Shown here piece by piece: positions 43,535-52,000 of a stretch of 64,000 nt of DNA. The stretch covers positions 2,812,009 to 2,876,008 of the forward strand of contig NZ_CM009578.1 of assembly GCF_002993885.1 (NCBI RefSeq), given 5' to 3'. Numbering within the stretch: position 1 is the stretch's first letter; every line of letters begins with the position of its first letter. A program made the translations under genes and the position numbers. The notes beneath the pieces are model-generated. The model was given only the letters and a program-made list of their open reading frames with translations. It searched no databases and was not told where the DNA came from. The DNA comes from Sphingopyxis lindanitolerans. Its GTDB lineage: Bacteria; Pseudomonadota; Alphaproteobacteria; Sphingomonadales; Sphingomonadaceae.

Positions 43535-45703
43535 TCAGACGAAACTATAAGGATCGACGTCGATCGCCAGCCGCGCTTTCGCCGGCCAGTCGATGCGGCT
43601 CACCCAGTCGCGGATCGTTCCCTGCAGGTCGAAGCTGCGCGGCGCGTGGAGCAAAAGGCGAAAACGGTGGCGCCCGCGCAGCATCGCCAGCGGCGCGGGG
43701 GCGGGGCCATAGATGGCGAGGCCGTCGGCGACCGGCGCCTTTTGCCCCAGTCGCTGCGCCACCCCGCGCGCGACCTCGATATCCTCGGACGAGATGACGA
43801 GCGCGGCGAAGCGGCCATAGGGCGGCGCGCCCGCCTGCCGCCGCGCCGCGGCTTCGGCGGCGTAGAAGCCTTCGCGGTCGTTCGCGACGAGCGCGGCCAT
43901 CACCGGCGCGCCCGGAACGCGCGTCTGGATCAGCACCTCGCCGGGCTTGACCCCGCGTCCGGCGCGCCCCGCGACCTGCGCGATCTGCTGAAAAGTGCGT
44001 TCGGACGCGCGCAGGTCGCCGCCGTCGAGGCCGAGGTCGGCGTCGACCACGCCCACCAAGGTCAGGTTCGGGAAATGATAGCCCTTGGTGACGAGCTGCG
44101 TGCCGATGATGATGTCGACCAGCCCGCCCTCGACATTGGCGACGAACTCGGCGGCTTTCGCGGGTGACCAGAGCGTGTCGCTGGTGACGATCGCGGTGCG
44201 CGCTTCGGGAAAGCGTAGCGCCACCTCGTCGGCGACGCGCTCGACGCCGGGACCGCAGGCGACGAGGCTGTCCTCGTCCTCGCATTCGGGGCAGAGCCGC
44301 GGCGGCGGCATGACATGACCGCAATGGTGGCAGGCGAGGCGGTGGACGAGGCGGTGCTCGACCATCCATGCGGTGCAGTTCGGGCACTGGATGCGGTGGC
44401 CGCAGGTGCGGCAGAGGGTCAGCGGCGCGAAGCCGCGGCGGTTGAGGAATAGCAGGCTCTGCTCGCCCTTCGCGAGCCGGTCGGCGAGCGCCTCGACGAG
44501 CGGCGGCGCGAGCCAGCGGCCGCGGTCGGGCGGGTCGGTCCGCATGTCGATCGCCGCAAGATCGGGCATCGTCGCGCCGCCGTAGCGCGCGGGAAGGACG
44601 ATGTGGCGATACCGCCCCGCCTCGACCTGCGCGAGGCTTTCGAGCGGGGGGGTGGCGCTCGCCAGGATGACCGGCAGCCCTTCGAAATGCCCGCGCATCA
44701 CCGCGACGTCGCGCGCGTGATAATGGACGCCGTCCTCCTGCTTGAAGCTCGTCTCATGCGCTTCGTCGACGACGATCACGCCAAGATTGGCATAGGGCAG
44801 GAACAGCGCCGACCGTGCGCCGACGACGATCTTCGCGTCGCCGCTCGCGATGCCGTGCCACGCGCGGCGGCGCTCGACCTGGCGCAGCCCGCTGTGCCAC
44901 GCGACCGGCTCGCAGCCAAAGCGCGCGGCGAAGCGCGTCAGCATCGGTTCGGTCAGCGCGATTTCGGGGAGGAGGATCAGCGCCTGCTGGCCCCCACTCA
45001 ATGCGGCGGCGATCGCTTCCATATAGACTTCGGTCTTGCCCGACCCGGTGACGCCGTCGAGCAGCAGCGTCTCGAACGTCGCGGCGGCGACGGCGCCGCA
45101 AAGCTGCTCGGCGGCGGCCGACTGTTCGGCGGACAATTCCGGCGGCGCAAAGGCGGGATCGGGTGCGGGATAAGGCCGATCGGCCGAGACGCTGACCGCT
45201 TCGAGCGCACCGGTCTGGACGAGCCCGCGGATCACCGCCTCGCTGACCTCGGCGAGCGCGGCGAGTTCGCGAACGATGCCCTGCCGGTCGCCGATCTTTT
45301 CGAGCGCGACGGTGCGCTGCGGCGTCATTCGCGCCGGACGCTCGCCGGTCGCGCGATATTCGACGACCGGGCGCCGCGCGTCGGCAAAGGCGACCCCGGG
45401 CAGCACCATGCGCAGTACCGCGCCGGGTGGGCTGAGATAATAGTCGCTCGTCCATTCGACGAGGCGCCGCAGCGGCGCCCGGAGCGGCGGCACCGGCACG
45501 ATCTCGTAGAGATTGCGCAGCCGATTGTCGCCGACCGGCTCGGGCGCGCCGAAGCTTTCATCCTCCCACACCACGCCGCCCATCCGTCGCGGCCCGAGCG
45601 GCGCGACGACGACGCTGCCGAGCGGCGCATCGCTGCCCTGCGGAACGCGATAGTCGAGCGGGCCGAGGGCGGCGGTCAAAAGGAGGACGCGGGCGCGGGT
45701 CAT
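43535..45703 (-). CDS. priA: Primosomal protein N' (PriA helicase)
   Basis: This 722-residue replication-restart helicase has an N-terminal 3'BD domain (RVLLLTAALGPLDYRVPQG), a winged helix, Walker A LLDGVTGSGKTEVYMEAI, DEAH box VVDEAHETSFKQEDG, the Cys-rich zinc insertion with eight Cys (CRTCGHRIQCPNC and CHHCGHVMPPPRLCPEC) and helicase motifs such as ILIGTQLVTKGYHFPNLTL-like and QVAGRAGRG. It loads DnaB at stalled forks. The start at 45703 gives MTRARVLLL; the longer frame crosses a repeat and is rejected. It is divergent from the A2M gene. Confidence 0.96.
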   Translation of the reverse strand: MTRARVLLLTAALGPLDYRVPQGSDAPLGSVVVAPLGPRRMGGVVWEDESFGAPEPVGDNRLRNLYEIVPVPPLRAPLRRLVEWTSDYYLSPPGAVLRMVLPGVAFADARRPVVEYRATGERPARMTPQRTVALEKIGDRQGIVRELAALAEVSEAVIRGLVQTGALEAVSVSADRPYPAPDPAFAPPELSAEQSAAAEQLCGAVAAATFETLLLDGVTGSGKTEVYMEAIAAALSGGQQALILLPEIALTEPMLTRFAARFGCEPVAWHSGLRQVERRRAWHGIASGDAKIVVGARSALFLPYANLGVIVVDEAHETSFKQEDGVHYHARDVAVMRGHFEGLPVILASATPPLESLAQVEAGRYRHIVLPARYGGATMPDLAAIDMRTDPPDRGRWLAPPLVEALADRLAKGEQSLLFLNRRGFAPLTLCRTCGHRIQCPNCTAWMVEHRLVHRLACHHCGHVMPPPRLCPECEDEDSLVACGPGVERVADEVALRFPEARTAIVTSDTLWSPAKAAEFVANVEGGLVDIIIGTQLVTKGYHFPNLTLVGVVDADLGLDGGDLRASERTFQQIAQVAGRAGRGVKPGEVLIQTRVPGAPVMAALVANDREGFYAAEAAARRQAGAPPYGRFAALVISSEDIEVARGVAQRLGQKAPVADGLAIYGPAPAPLAMLRGRHRFRLLLHAPRSFDLQGTIRDWVSRIDWPAKARLAIDVDPYSFV

Positions 45704-45760
45704 GAGCTGGGCAGGATATAGGGCTGCGGGTAAAATAGGAAAGCGATGGATGGGAAACCA

Positions 45761-45784
45761 CCGCCCCCACGCAGGCGGGGGGCG
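45761..45784. repeat. GC-rich palindrome upstream of priA and A2M
   Basis: CCGCCCCCACGCAGGCGGGGGGCG is a hairpin unit of the CCCCGCnnAGGCGGGG class, in the 224-base divergent gap between priA and the A2M gene. No promoter stands out in the rest of that gap by eye. Confidence 0.65.
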
Positions 45785-45927
45785 ACGATCTTGTTTTCGC
45801 GCCTGTCTATGCTCGCTGTCACAGCCTTTTCCCCGATTGCGATTAACCGTGGGCGCCGTGCGGCGACGGGTGGACTCATGCCCCTGTTTCCAGCAGGATA
45901 GGTCTGGGCTCACCGGGGAGACGACGC

Positions 45928-48900
45928 ATGGCAACGGGATGGCAGGCGCTGGCGAAGACTTTTGCCGGCAAGGTGCGTCTGGCCCTGATGATCCCGTTGG
46001 CGGCGGCGCTTGTCGCGGCGGGCGGCGACACCGTCCCGCAGGTCACGCTCGCGACCCCCGGCTCGTCGGGCAGCGGCGACGGCACGATCAGCCGCTTCAC
46101 GCTGCGCTTTTCCGAAGACATGGTCCCGCTCGGCGATCCCCGCGCCAGGGCGCCCGCGACCCACGACTGCAAGGTGCCCGCCGACGGCCGCTGGGTCGAC
46201 ACGCGCACCTGGGTGCTCGAATTCGAAACATCGCTTCCCGGCGGGGTGAGTTGCCACGTCGAACTGCGCGACGGCCTCGCGACCGCGCGCGGGGTCAATG
46301 TCGTCGGCAACGGCCGGTTCGAAATCGATACCGGCGGCCCCTCGGCACGCGCGGTGCTCGCGGGGGGCGGCTATGGCGGGATCGAGGAGGACCAGATCTT
46401 CCTCGTCGCCACCAATGTCGCCGCCGACCGCGCCTCGGTCGGCCGCTTCGCCTATTGCGCGGTCGACGGCATCGGCGAGAAGATTCCGGTCGATGTGCTG
46501 AAGCGCGAGACGATCGCCACGATTCTCGAAGGTCTCGGCGACCAATGGTCGGCGCAAAGCTTCACCGAGGATGCCGGCCTGCCGCTGCGCCTGCCCGCCG
46601 CGGGCGCCGACCGCGAGGCCGCGCTCGACCGCGTCGTCCCGGTCAAGTGCCGCCGCCCGCTGCCGCCGGGGCGCGAGATGGCGCTCGTCTGGGACGCGCG
46701 CATTGCGCAGGCGGGCGTTCCCGGCCGCACCGCGGGCCGCGACCAGCGCTTCGACTATGACGTCCGCCCCGCCTTCACCGCGAAAATGTCATGCAGCCGC
46801 GTCAATCCGCAGGCGGGCTGCAATCCGCTGAAGCCGGTCAACGTCAGCTTCGCCGCCCCCGTCGCGCGCGATATCGCGCTTGCCGCGACACTGCGCACCA
46901 CCGACGGCAAGATCATCGCGGCAAAGATCGACGACGACGACCGGAACGACGCCTTTCTCGAGCGTGTCCATTTCGACGGCCCGCTGCCGCAGAATGTCGA
47001 CGCGACGCTCGTGCTGCCCGCCGACGTTTCCGACCAGAGCGGCCGCAGGCTACAGAATCAGTCGAACTTCCCGCTGAAATTCCACATCGACACCGCCCCG
47101 CCGATCGTCAAATTCGCCGCCGAATTCGGCATATTGGAAGCGTCGGAGGGCGGCGTGCTGCCCGTCACCGTGCGCGGGGTCGAGGCGTCGCTGGTGCAGG
47201 CCAACCTCCAGATGCCCGCGACCGCGCTCAAGGTCGGCGACGATGACGCCGCGGTCGCGCGCTGGCTGAAGCGCGTCGCCGATGCCGACGACACCGACTA
47301 TCGCGAGGAAAAGAACGCGAAGGGCGAAGACGTCACGGTCAATTACACCGGCACCAAATCGGTGTTCGACGGCGCCCCCGCGGGCGGCAACCGCCGCAAT
47401 CTGACGCTGACCCCGCCCGCCGGCGGCAAGGCGTTCGAGGTCGTCGGCATTCCCTTGGCGGAAAAGGGTTTCCACGTCGTCGAGATCGCGAGCCCCGAAC
47501 TGGGCGCCGCGCTGCTCGGCCGCAAGGCGACGCGCTATGTCGCGACCACCGCGCTCGTCACCAATATGGCGGTCCATTTCAAATGGGGCCGCGAAAGCTC
47601 GCTCGCCTGGGTAACCGCGCTCGACACCGGCCTCCCCGTTGCGGGCGCCGATGTCCGCGTCACCGACAGCTGCACCGGCCGCCTGCTCGCGCGCGGCACC
47701 GCCGACAAGACGGGCCGCCTCGCTTTCCCGAACGGCCTGCCGCAGCCCGAAACCTATGCAAGCTGCGAGAAGGATCCCGACCCCGCGAACAGCGAGGGCC
47801 ATGAACTGATGGTTTCCGCGCGCGCGGGCGATGATTTCAGCTTCACGCTCACCGGCTGGGGCGACGGCATCCGCCCCTATGACTTCGACCTGCCCTATGG
47901 CTGGTCCGAACGCAGCGACATCCTCCACACCCTCTTCGACCGCGCGCTCGTCAAGGCGGGCGAGACGGTCCATATGAAGCACATCCTGCGCCGCCCGGTC
48001 GGCACCGGCTTCTCCACCCCGCAGCCGATGGCGGGCAAGCTCCGCCTCGTCCATCGCGGCTCGGACACCGAATTCGAAATGCCGTTCGCCATCGACGCGG
48101 GCGGCAGCGGCGAGACGGTATGGAACGTCCCCGCCTCGGCCCCGATGGGCGATTATGAGCTCGTCTTCGTCACCAAGGACAAGGACGGCAAGGACAGGAG
48201 CATCTGGTCGGACCAGTCGGTGCGCGTCGATGAATATCGCCTGCCGACGATGAAGGCGACGGTGACCGGGCCGAAGGCGTCGCTCGTGCGCCCGGCGCAG
48301 GTGCCGCTGTCGCTGTTCGTCGGCTATTTGTCGGGCGGCCCGGCACCGGGCCTGCCGGTCGAGCTTCGCACCAATTTCCGCGCCGCCTGGGCCGCGCCGG
48401 AGGATTATCGCGACTGGGATTTCGACGGCCAGCCGGTCAAGGAAGGCGTGATCCAGCTCGACGACAGCGGCGAGGAGCCCGCGGCCGACATGCCGCTCGC
48501 GCGCTCGCTGCCGCTGACGCTCGGCGCCGACGGCACCGCGACGACCCATATCACCGTCGATCAGCCGATCGTCGAGCCGACCCAGATGGCGGTCGAGATG
48601 GATTATGAGGATGCGAACGGCGAGACTTTGACCTCCAGCCGCCGCATCACCCTCTACCCTTCGGCGGTCCGCCTCGGGCTCAAGACCGACGGCTGGCTGA
48701 TGCGCGACGACGACCTGCGCCTCAAATTCGTCGCGCTCGACCTCGACGGCAAGCCGATTTCGGGCCAGCGCATCCAGGTCGCGCTCTACAATCGCGAGAT
48801 CATCACCGCGCGGCGCCGCCTGATCGGCGGCTTCTATGCCTATGACAACCAGATGCGCACGACCAAGCTCGCGACCGGTTGCACCGCGACGACCGACAGG

Positions 48901-51765
48901 CTCGGCCGCGCAAGCTGCGCGATGGCGCCCGGCATCTCGGGCGAGATCAGCGTCGTCGCGACCACCCAGGACGCCGACGGCAACGAAGCGCGCGCGGTGC
49001 GCTCGGTCTGGCTCGCGGGCGACGATGACTGGTGGTTCGGCGGCGACAATGGCGACCGCATGGACGTCATCCCCGAACAGCCGCGCTACAAGGCGGGCGA
49101 CACCGCGCGCTTCCAGGTCCGCATGCCGTTCCGCGAAGCGACCGCGCTCGTCACCGTCGAGCGCGAGGGCGTGCTCTCCAGCTTCGTCGTGCCCTTGAAG
49201 GGCACCGATCCGGTCGTGAAGGTCAAGCTTCCCGCCACCTACGCCCCCGACGTCTATGTCTCGGTGATGGCGGTGCGCGGCCGCGTCACCGGCGAAGAAG
49301 GCTGGTTCCGCAAGCTGAAACGCGCCGCGGGTTTCCAGATCGAAAAGAGCGAAGGCGCGCCCGCGACCGCGCTCGTCGACCTCGCCAAGCCGAGCTACCG
49401 CCTCGGCATCGCGCGGACCAAGGTCGGCTGGGAAGGCCATCAGCTTGGCGTCAAGGTCAAGGCCGACAAGGAAAAATACGCGATCCGCGAAACCGCCAAA
49501 GTGGGCATCGAGGTCAAGACCCCCACCGGCAAGCCCGCGGCCGGCGCCGACGTCGCTTTCGTCGCGGTCGACGAGGCCTTGCTCCAGCTCGCGCCCAATG
49601 AAAGCTGGAAGCTGATCGACGCGATGATGGGCGAACGCACGCTCGACGTCCTCACCTCGACCGCGCAGATGCAGGTCGTCGGCAAGCGCCATTACGGCCG
49701 CAAGGCGCTCGAACCCGGTGGTGGTGGCGGCGGCGACCTGTCGGGCCTGACGCGCGAGGATTTCAAACCCGTGCTGCTGTGGCAGGGCCATGTCCCGCTC
49801 GACAGCAAGGGCCGCGCGAGCATCGACGTGCCGATGTCCGACAATCTTTCGGCCTTCCGCCTCGTCGCGATCGCGACCGACGGCTCGCAATATTTCGGCA
49901 CCGGTGAGACGAGCGTGCGCACCGTGCAGGATCTCGGCGTCTTCGCCAGCCTCCCCGATCTCGTCCGCACCGGCGATGTCTTCGACGCGCGCTTCACGCT
50001 CCGTAACGGCACCGACAAGGAGATGACGGTCACCGCGACGGCGACCCTGTCGCCCGCGGTCGCGACCGCGCCGCCGCTCACCGTGACGATCCCGGCGGGC
50101 GGCGCGGTGCCGATCAGCTGGTCGATGACCGCGCCCGAGCAGGTCGGCCCGATCCAGTGGACCGTCGATGCGGTGTCGAAGGACGGCAAGGCGCGCGACC
50201 GCCTCGTCTTTGAACAGAGTGTCGAGCCCGCGGTGCCGGTCGAAACCTGGGCCGCCAGCCTGTTCCGCGTCGGTCCGGACACCACGCTGCCGATCGCGAT
50301 CCCGACGGGCGCGCTGCCCGGCGGCCATGTCGACATCGCGCTCGCGGGAACGCTCGCGCCGCCGCTCGCGGGGGTGCGCGACTATATGGCGATCTACCCC
50401 TATAATTGCTTCGAACAATCGACCTCGCGCGCGATCGCGCTCGGCGATCTCGGGCGGTGGCAGGCGCTCGCCGGGGCGATGCCGACCTATCTCGATGACG
50501 ACGGGCTGCTGCGTTACTGGCCGAGCGACCGGATCGAGGGTTCGCCCGAACTCACCGCCTATGTCCTCGCGATCACCGCGGCGAACGGCTTCGCCATCCC
50601 CGAGGCCTCGAAGGCCAGGATGGTCAAGGCGCTGCAAGCGGTGATCGAAGGACGGCTGACCCGCAAGGGCTATGGCCCCTATGACATCCGCCCGGTCCGC
50701 ATCGCGGCGCTCGCCGCGCTCGCGCGCAACAATGCGTCGAACGCCGGGCTTGTCGCGGCGATCGACATGGCGCCCGCCGACATGGCGACCGGCACCCTCG
50801 CCGACTGGCTCGTTGCCATCGAACGCACGCCGGGCGTGCGCAATGCAGCGGCACTCAGGACCGCGGCCGAAGCCGAACTTCGCAAGCGCCTCGTCTACGA
50901 AGGCACGCGCCTCGACCTCGTCGACGATGCCAAGGCGCCGTGGTGGATGATGTCGAGCGGCGACGAAATGGCGATCAAGACGCTCGAAGCCGTGCTCGGC
51001 CGCAAGGGGTGGGAGGATGACGCGGGCAAGCTGATGGTCGGTGTCGCGCAGCGCCAGCGCAGGGGCCATTGGGACACCACCCCCGCCAATGCGTGGGGCG
51101 CGGTCACCGTCCGCCGCTTCGCCGCCCTCTATCCGGCAAGCGCGATCACCGGCGTGACGAAGATCAGCCTCGCAGGCGCCACCGCCTCGCAAAGCTGGCC
51201 GCTCCCCGCTGAAACCCCCTCGCCGCTGCGCGTCGCGCTCGCGGCGGCGACGATGAGCCTCAGCCATGAGGGCACCGGCGCGCCATGGGCGACGGTCAGC
51301 GTCAAGGCGGCGGTCCCGCTCAAGGAACCGCTCAACGCGGGCTACCGGATCAAGCGTTCGGTCAGCATCGTCAAGGCCGCCGACCCCAGTCACCTGACGC
51401 GCGGCGACGTCATCAAGGTGCGGATCGAGGTCGTCGCGGCGGCCGGCCGGACCTGGGTCGTCGTCAACGACCCGATCCCGCCGGGCGCGACGATCGTCGG
51501 CAACCTCGGCGGCCAGTCGGACATGCTCGCGGCGCAGGCGAACGGATCGAATGGACAGCCGAGCTATGTCGAACGCGGCCACGATAGCTGGCGCGGCTAT
51601 TATGGTTGGATGCCCGCGGGCACCCACGCGGTCGAATATGTCGTGCGCTTGAACGGCTCGGGACGCTTCACCCTGCCGCCGACGCGGGTCGAGGCGATGT
51701 ATTCGCCCGCGATCCGCGGCCAGTGGCCCAACGCCCCGATGACGGTCGCGGCTGCGGCGCGGTGA
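45928..51765 (+). CDS. Alpha-2-macroglobulin family protein (bacterial ECAM, YfhM-like)
   Basis: This 1945-residue protein has many beta-sandwich MG domains, a bait-like region and a thioester domain with the intact CxEQ motif at 1494-1497 (IYPYNCFEQSTSRAIAL), then alpha-toroid helices. Bacterial A2Ms trap attacking proteases in the periplasm. The partner PBP1C gene follows, the classic conserved pair. The N-terminal hydrophobic stretch (VRLALMIPLAAALVAAGGD) lacks the lipobox Cys of E. coli YfhM, so it may be a soluble periplasmic or signal-anchored form. A GGGGAG site precedes the ATG. The length is longer than YfhM (about 1650). Confidence 0.94.
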   Translation: MATGWQALAKTFAGKVRLALMIPLAAALVAAGGDTVPQVTLATPGSSGSGDGTISRFTLRFSEDMVPLGDPRARAPATHDCKVPADGRWVDTRTWVLEFETSLPGGVSCHVELRDGLATARGVNVVGNGRFEIDTGGPSARAVLAGGGYGGIEEDQIFLVATNVAADRASVGRFAYCAVDGIGEKIPVDVLKRETIATILEGLGDQWSAQSFTEDAGLPLRLPAAGADREAALDRVVPVKCRRPLPPGREMALVWDARIAQAGVPGRTAGRDQRFDYDVRPAFTAKMSCSRVNPQAGCNPLKPVNVSFAAPVARDIALAATLRTTDGKIIAAKIDDDDRNDAFLERVHFDGPLPQNVDATLVLPADVSDQSGRRLQNQSNFPLKFHIDTAPPIVKFAAEFGILEASEGGVLPVTVRGVEASLVQANLQMPATALKVGDDDAAVARWLKRVADADDTDYREEKNAKGEDVTVNYTGTKSVFDGAPAGGNRRNLTLTPPAGGKAFEVVGIPLAEKGFHVVEIASPELGAALLGRKATRYVATTALVTNMAVHFKWGRESSLAWVTALDTGLPVAGADVRVTDSCTGRLLARGTADKTGRLAFPNGLPQPETYASCEKDPDPANSEGHELMVSARAGDDFSFTLTGWGDGIRPYDFDLPYGWSERSDILHTLFDRALVKAGETVHMKHILRRPVGTGFSTPQPMAGKLRLVHRGSDTEFEMPFAIDAGGSGETVWNVPASAPMGDYELVFVTKDKDGKDRSIWSDQSVRVDEYRLPTMKATVTGPKASLVRPAQVPLSLFVGYLSGGPAPGLPVELRTNFRAAWAAPEDYRDWDFDGQPVKEGVIQLDDSGEEPAADMPLARSLPLTLGADGTATTHITVDQPIVEPTQMAVEMDYEDANGETLTSSRRITLYPSAVRLGLKTDGWLMRDDDLRLKFVALDLDGKPISGQRIQVALYNREIITARRRLIGGFYAYDNQMRTTKLATGCTATTDRLGRASCAMAPGISGEISVVATTQDADGNEARAVRSVWLAGDDDWWFGGDNGDRMDVIPEQPRYKAGDTARFQVRMPFREATALVTVEREGVLSSFVVPLKGTDPVVKVKLPATYAPDVYVSVMAVRGRVTGEEGWFRKLKRAAGFQIEKSEGAPATALVDLAKPSYRLGIARTKVGWEGHQLGVKVKADKEKYAIRETAKVGIEVKTPTGKPAAGADVAFVAVDEALLQLAPNESWKLIDAMMGERTLDVLTSTAQMQVVGKRHYGRKALEPGGGGGGDLSGLTREDFKPVLLWQGHVPLDSKGRASIDVPMSDNLSAFRLVAIATDGSQYFGTGETSVRTVQDLGVFASLPDLVRTGDVFDARFTLRNGTDKEMTVTATATLSPAVATAPPLTVTIPAGGAVPISWSMTAPEQVGPIQWTVDAVSKDGKARDRLVFEQSVEPAVPVETWAASLFRVGPDTTLPIAIPTGALPGGHVDIALAGTLAPPLAGVRDYMAIYPYNCFEQSTSRAIALGDLGRWQALAGAMPTYLDDDGLLRYWPSDRIEGSPELTAYVLAITAANGFAIPEASKARMVKALQAVIEGRLTRKGYGPYDIRPVRIAALAALARNNASNAGLVAAIDMAPADMATGTLADWLVAIERTPGVRNAAALRTAAEAELRKRLVYEGTRLDLVDDAKAPWWMMSSGDEMAIKTLEAVLGRKGWEDDAGKLMVGVAQRQRRGHWDTTPANAWGAVTVRRFAALYPASAITGVTKISLAGATASQSWPLPAETPSPLRVALAAATMSLSHEGTGAPWATVSVKAAVPLKEPLNAGYRIKRSVSIVKAADPSHLTRGDVIKVRIEVVAAAGRTWVVVNDPIPPGATIVGNLGGQSDMLAAQANGSNGQPSYVERGHDSWRGYYGWMPAGTHAVEYVVRLNGSGRFTLPPTRVEAMYSPAIRGQWPNAPMTVAAAAR

Positions 51766-51796
51766 TGAGAAACCGTTTCTCCCTTTTCCGCTCGTG

Positions 51797-51858
51797 TCGA
51801 GCGAAGTCGAGACACCCCGAAGGCGCGCGCGACCGATGGGCATCTCGACTTCGCTCGA
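51797..51858. repeat. TCGAGCGAAGTCGAGA inverted repeat
   Basis: TCGAGCGAAGTCGAGA (51797-51812) and its exact reverse complement (51843-51858) are separated by 30 bases. It lies between the A2M and pbpC genes and belongs to a dispersed sphingomonad-type palindrome class. It may serve as a transcription end for the A2M gene or an mRNA stabiliser. Confidence 0.75.
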
Positions 51859-51899
51859 TGCGAACGGGAAATATAGAACGCCGCCTTCATCCAAGTCTC

Positions 51900-52000
51900 G
51901 TCACCCTGAACTTGGTTCAGGGTCCATGGCCTGCCTTCGCCGCCCGCGCCGCGCCGAAGGCGATGCCGGGCCATGGATGCTGAAACGAGTTCAGCATGAC
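51900..52000. repeat. Composite palindrome carrying the pbpC start codon
   Basis: Left part GTCACCCTGAACTTGGTTCAGGGT with CCATGGCCTGCCTTCG pairs imperfectly with right part CGAAGGCGATGCCGGGCCATGG and GCTGAAACGAGTTCAGCATGAC (to 52000). The inner hairpins CCCTGAAC/GTTCAGGG and GCTGAA/TTCAGC are perfect. The ATG at 51996 of pbpC is inside the right end. Confidence 0.7.

Noticed and set aside
47050..51894. Minus-strand open frame of 1614 residues opposite the alpha-2-macroglobulin gene
   Set aside because: It is an antisense shadow caused by GC-rich codon bias; its protein is Arg/Asp/Ala-rich with no domain, while the plus strand has clear A2M motifs.
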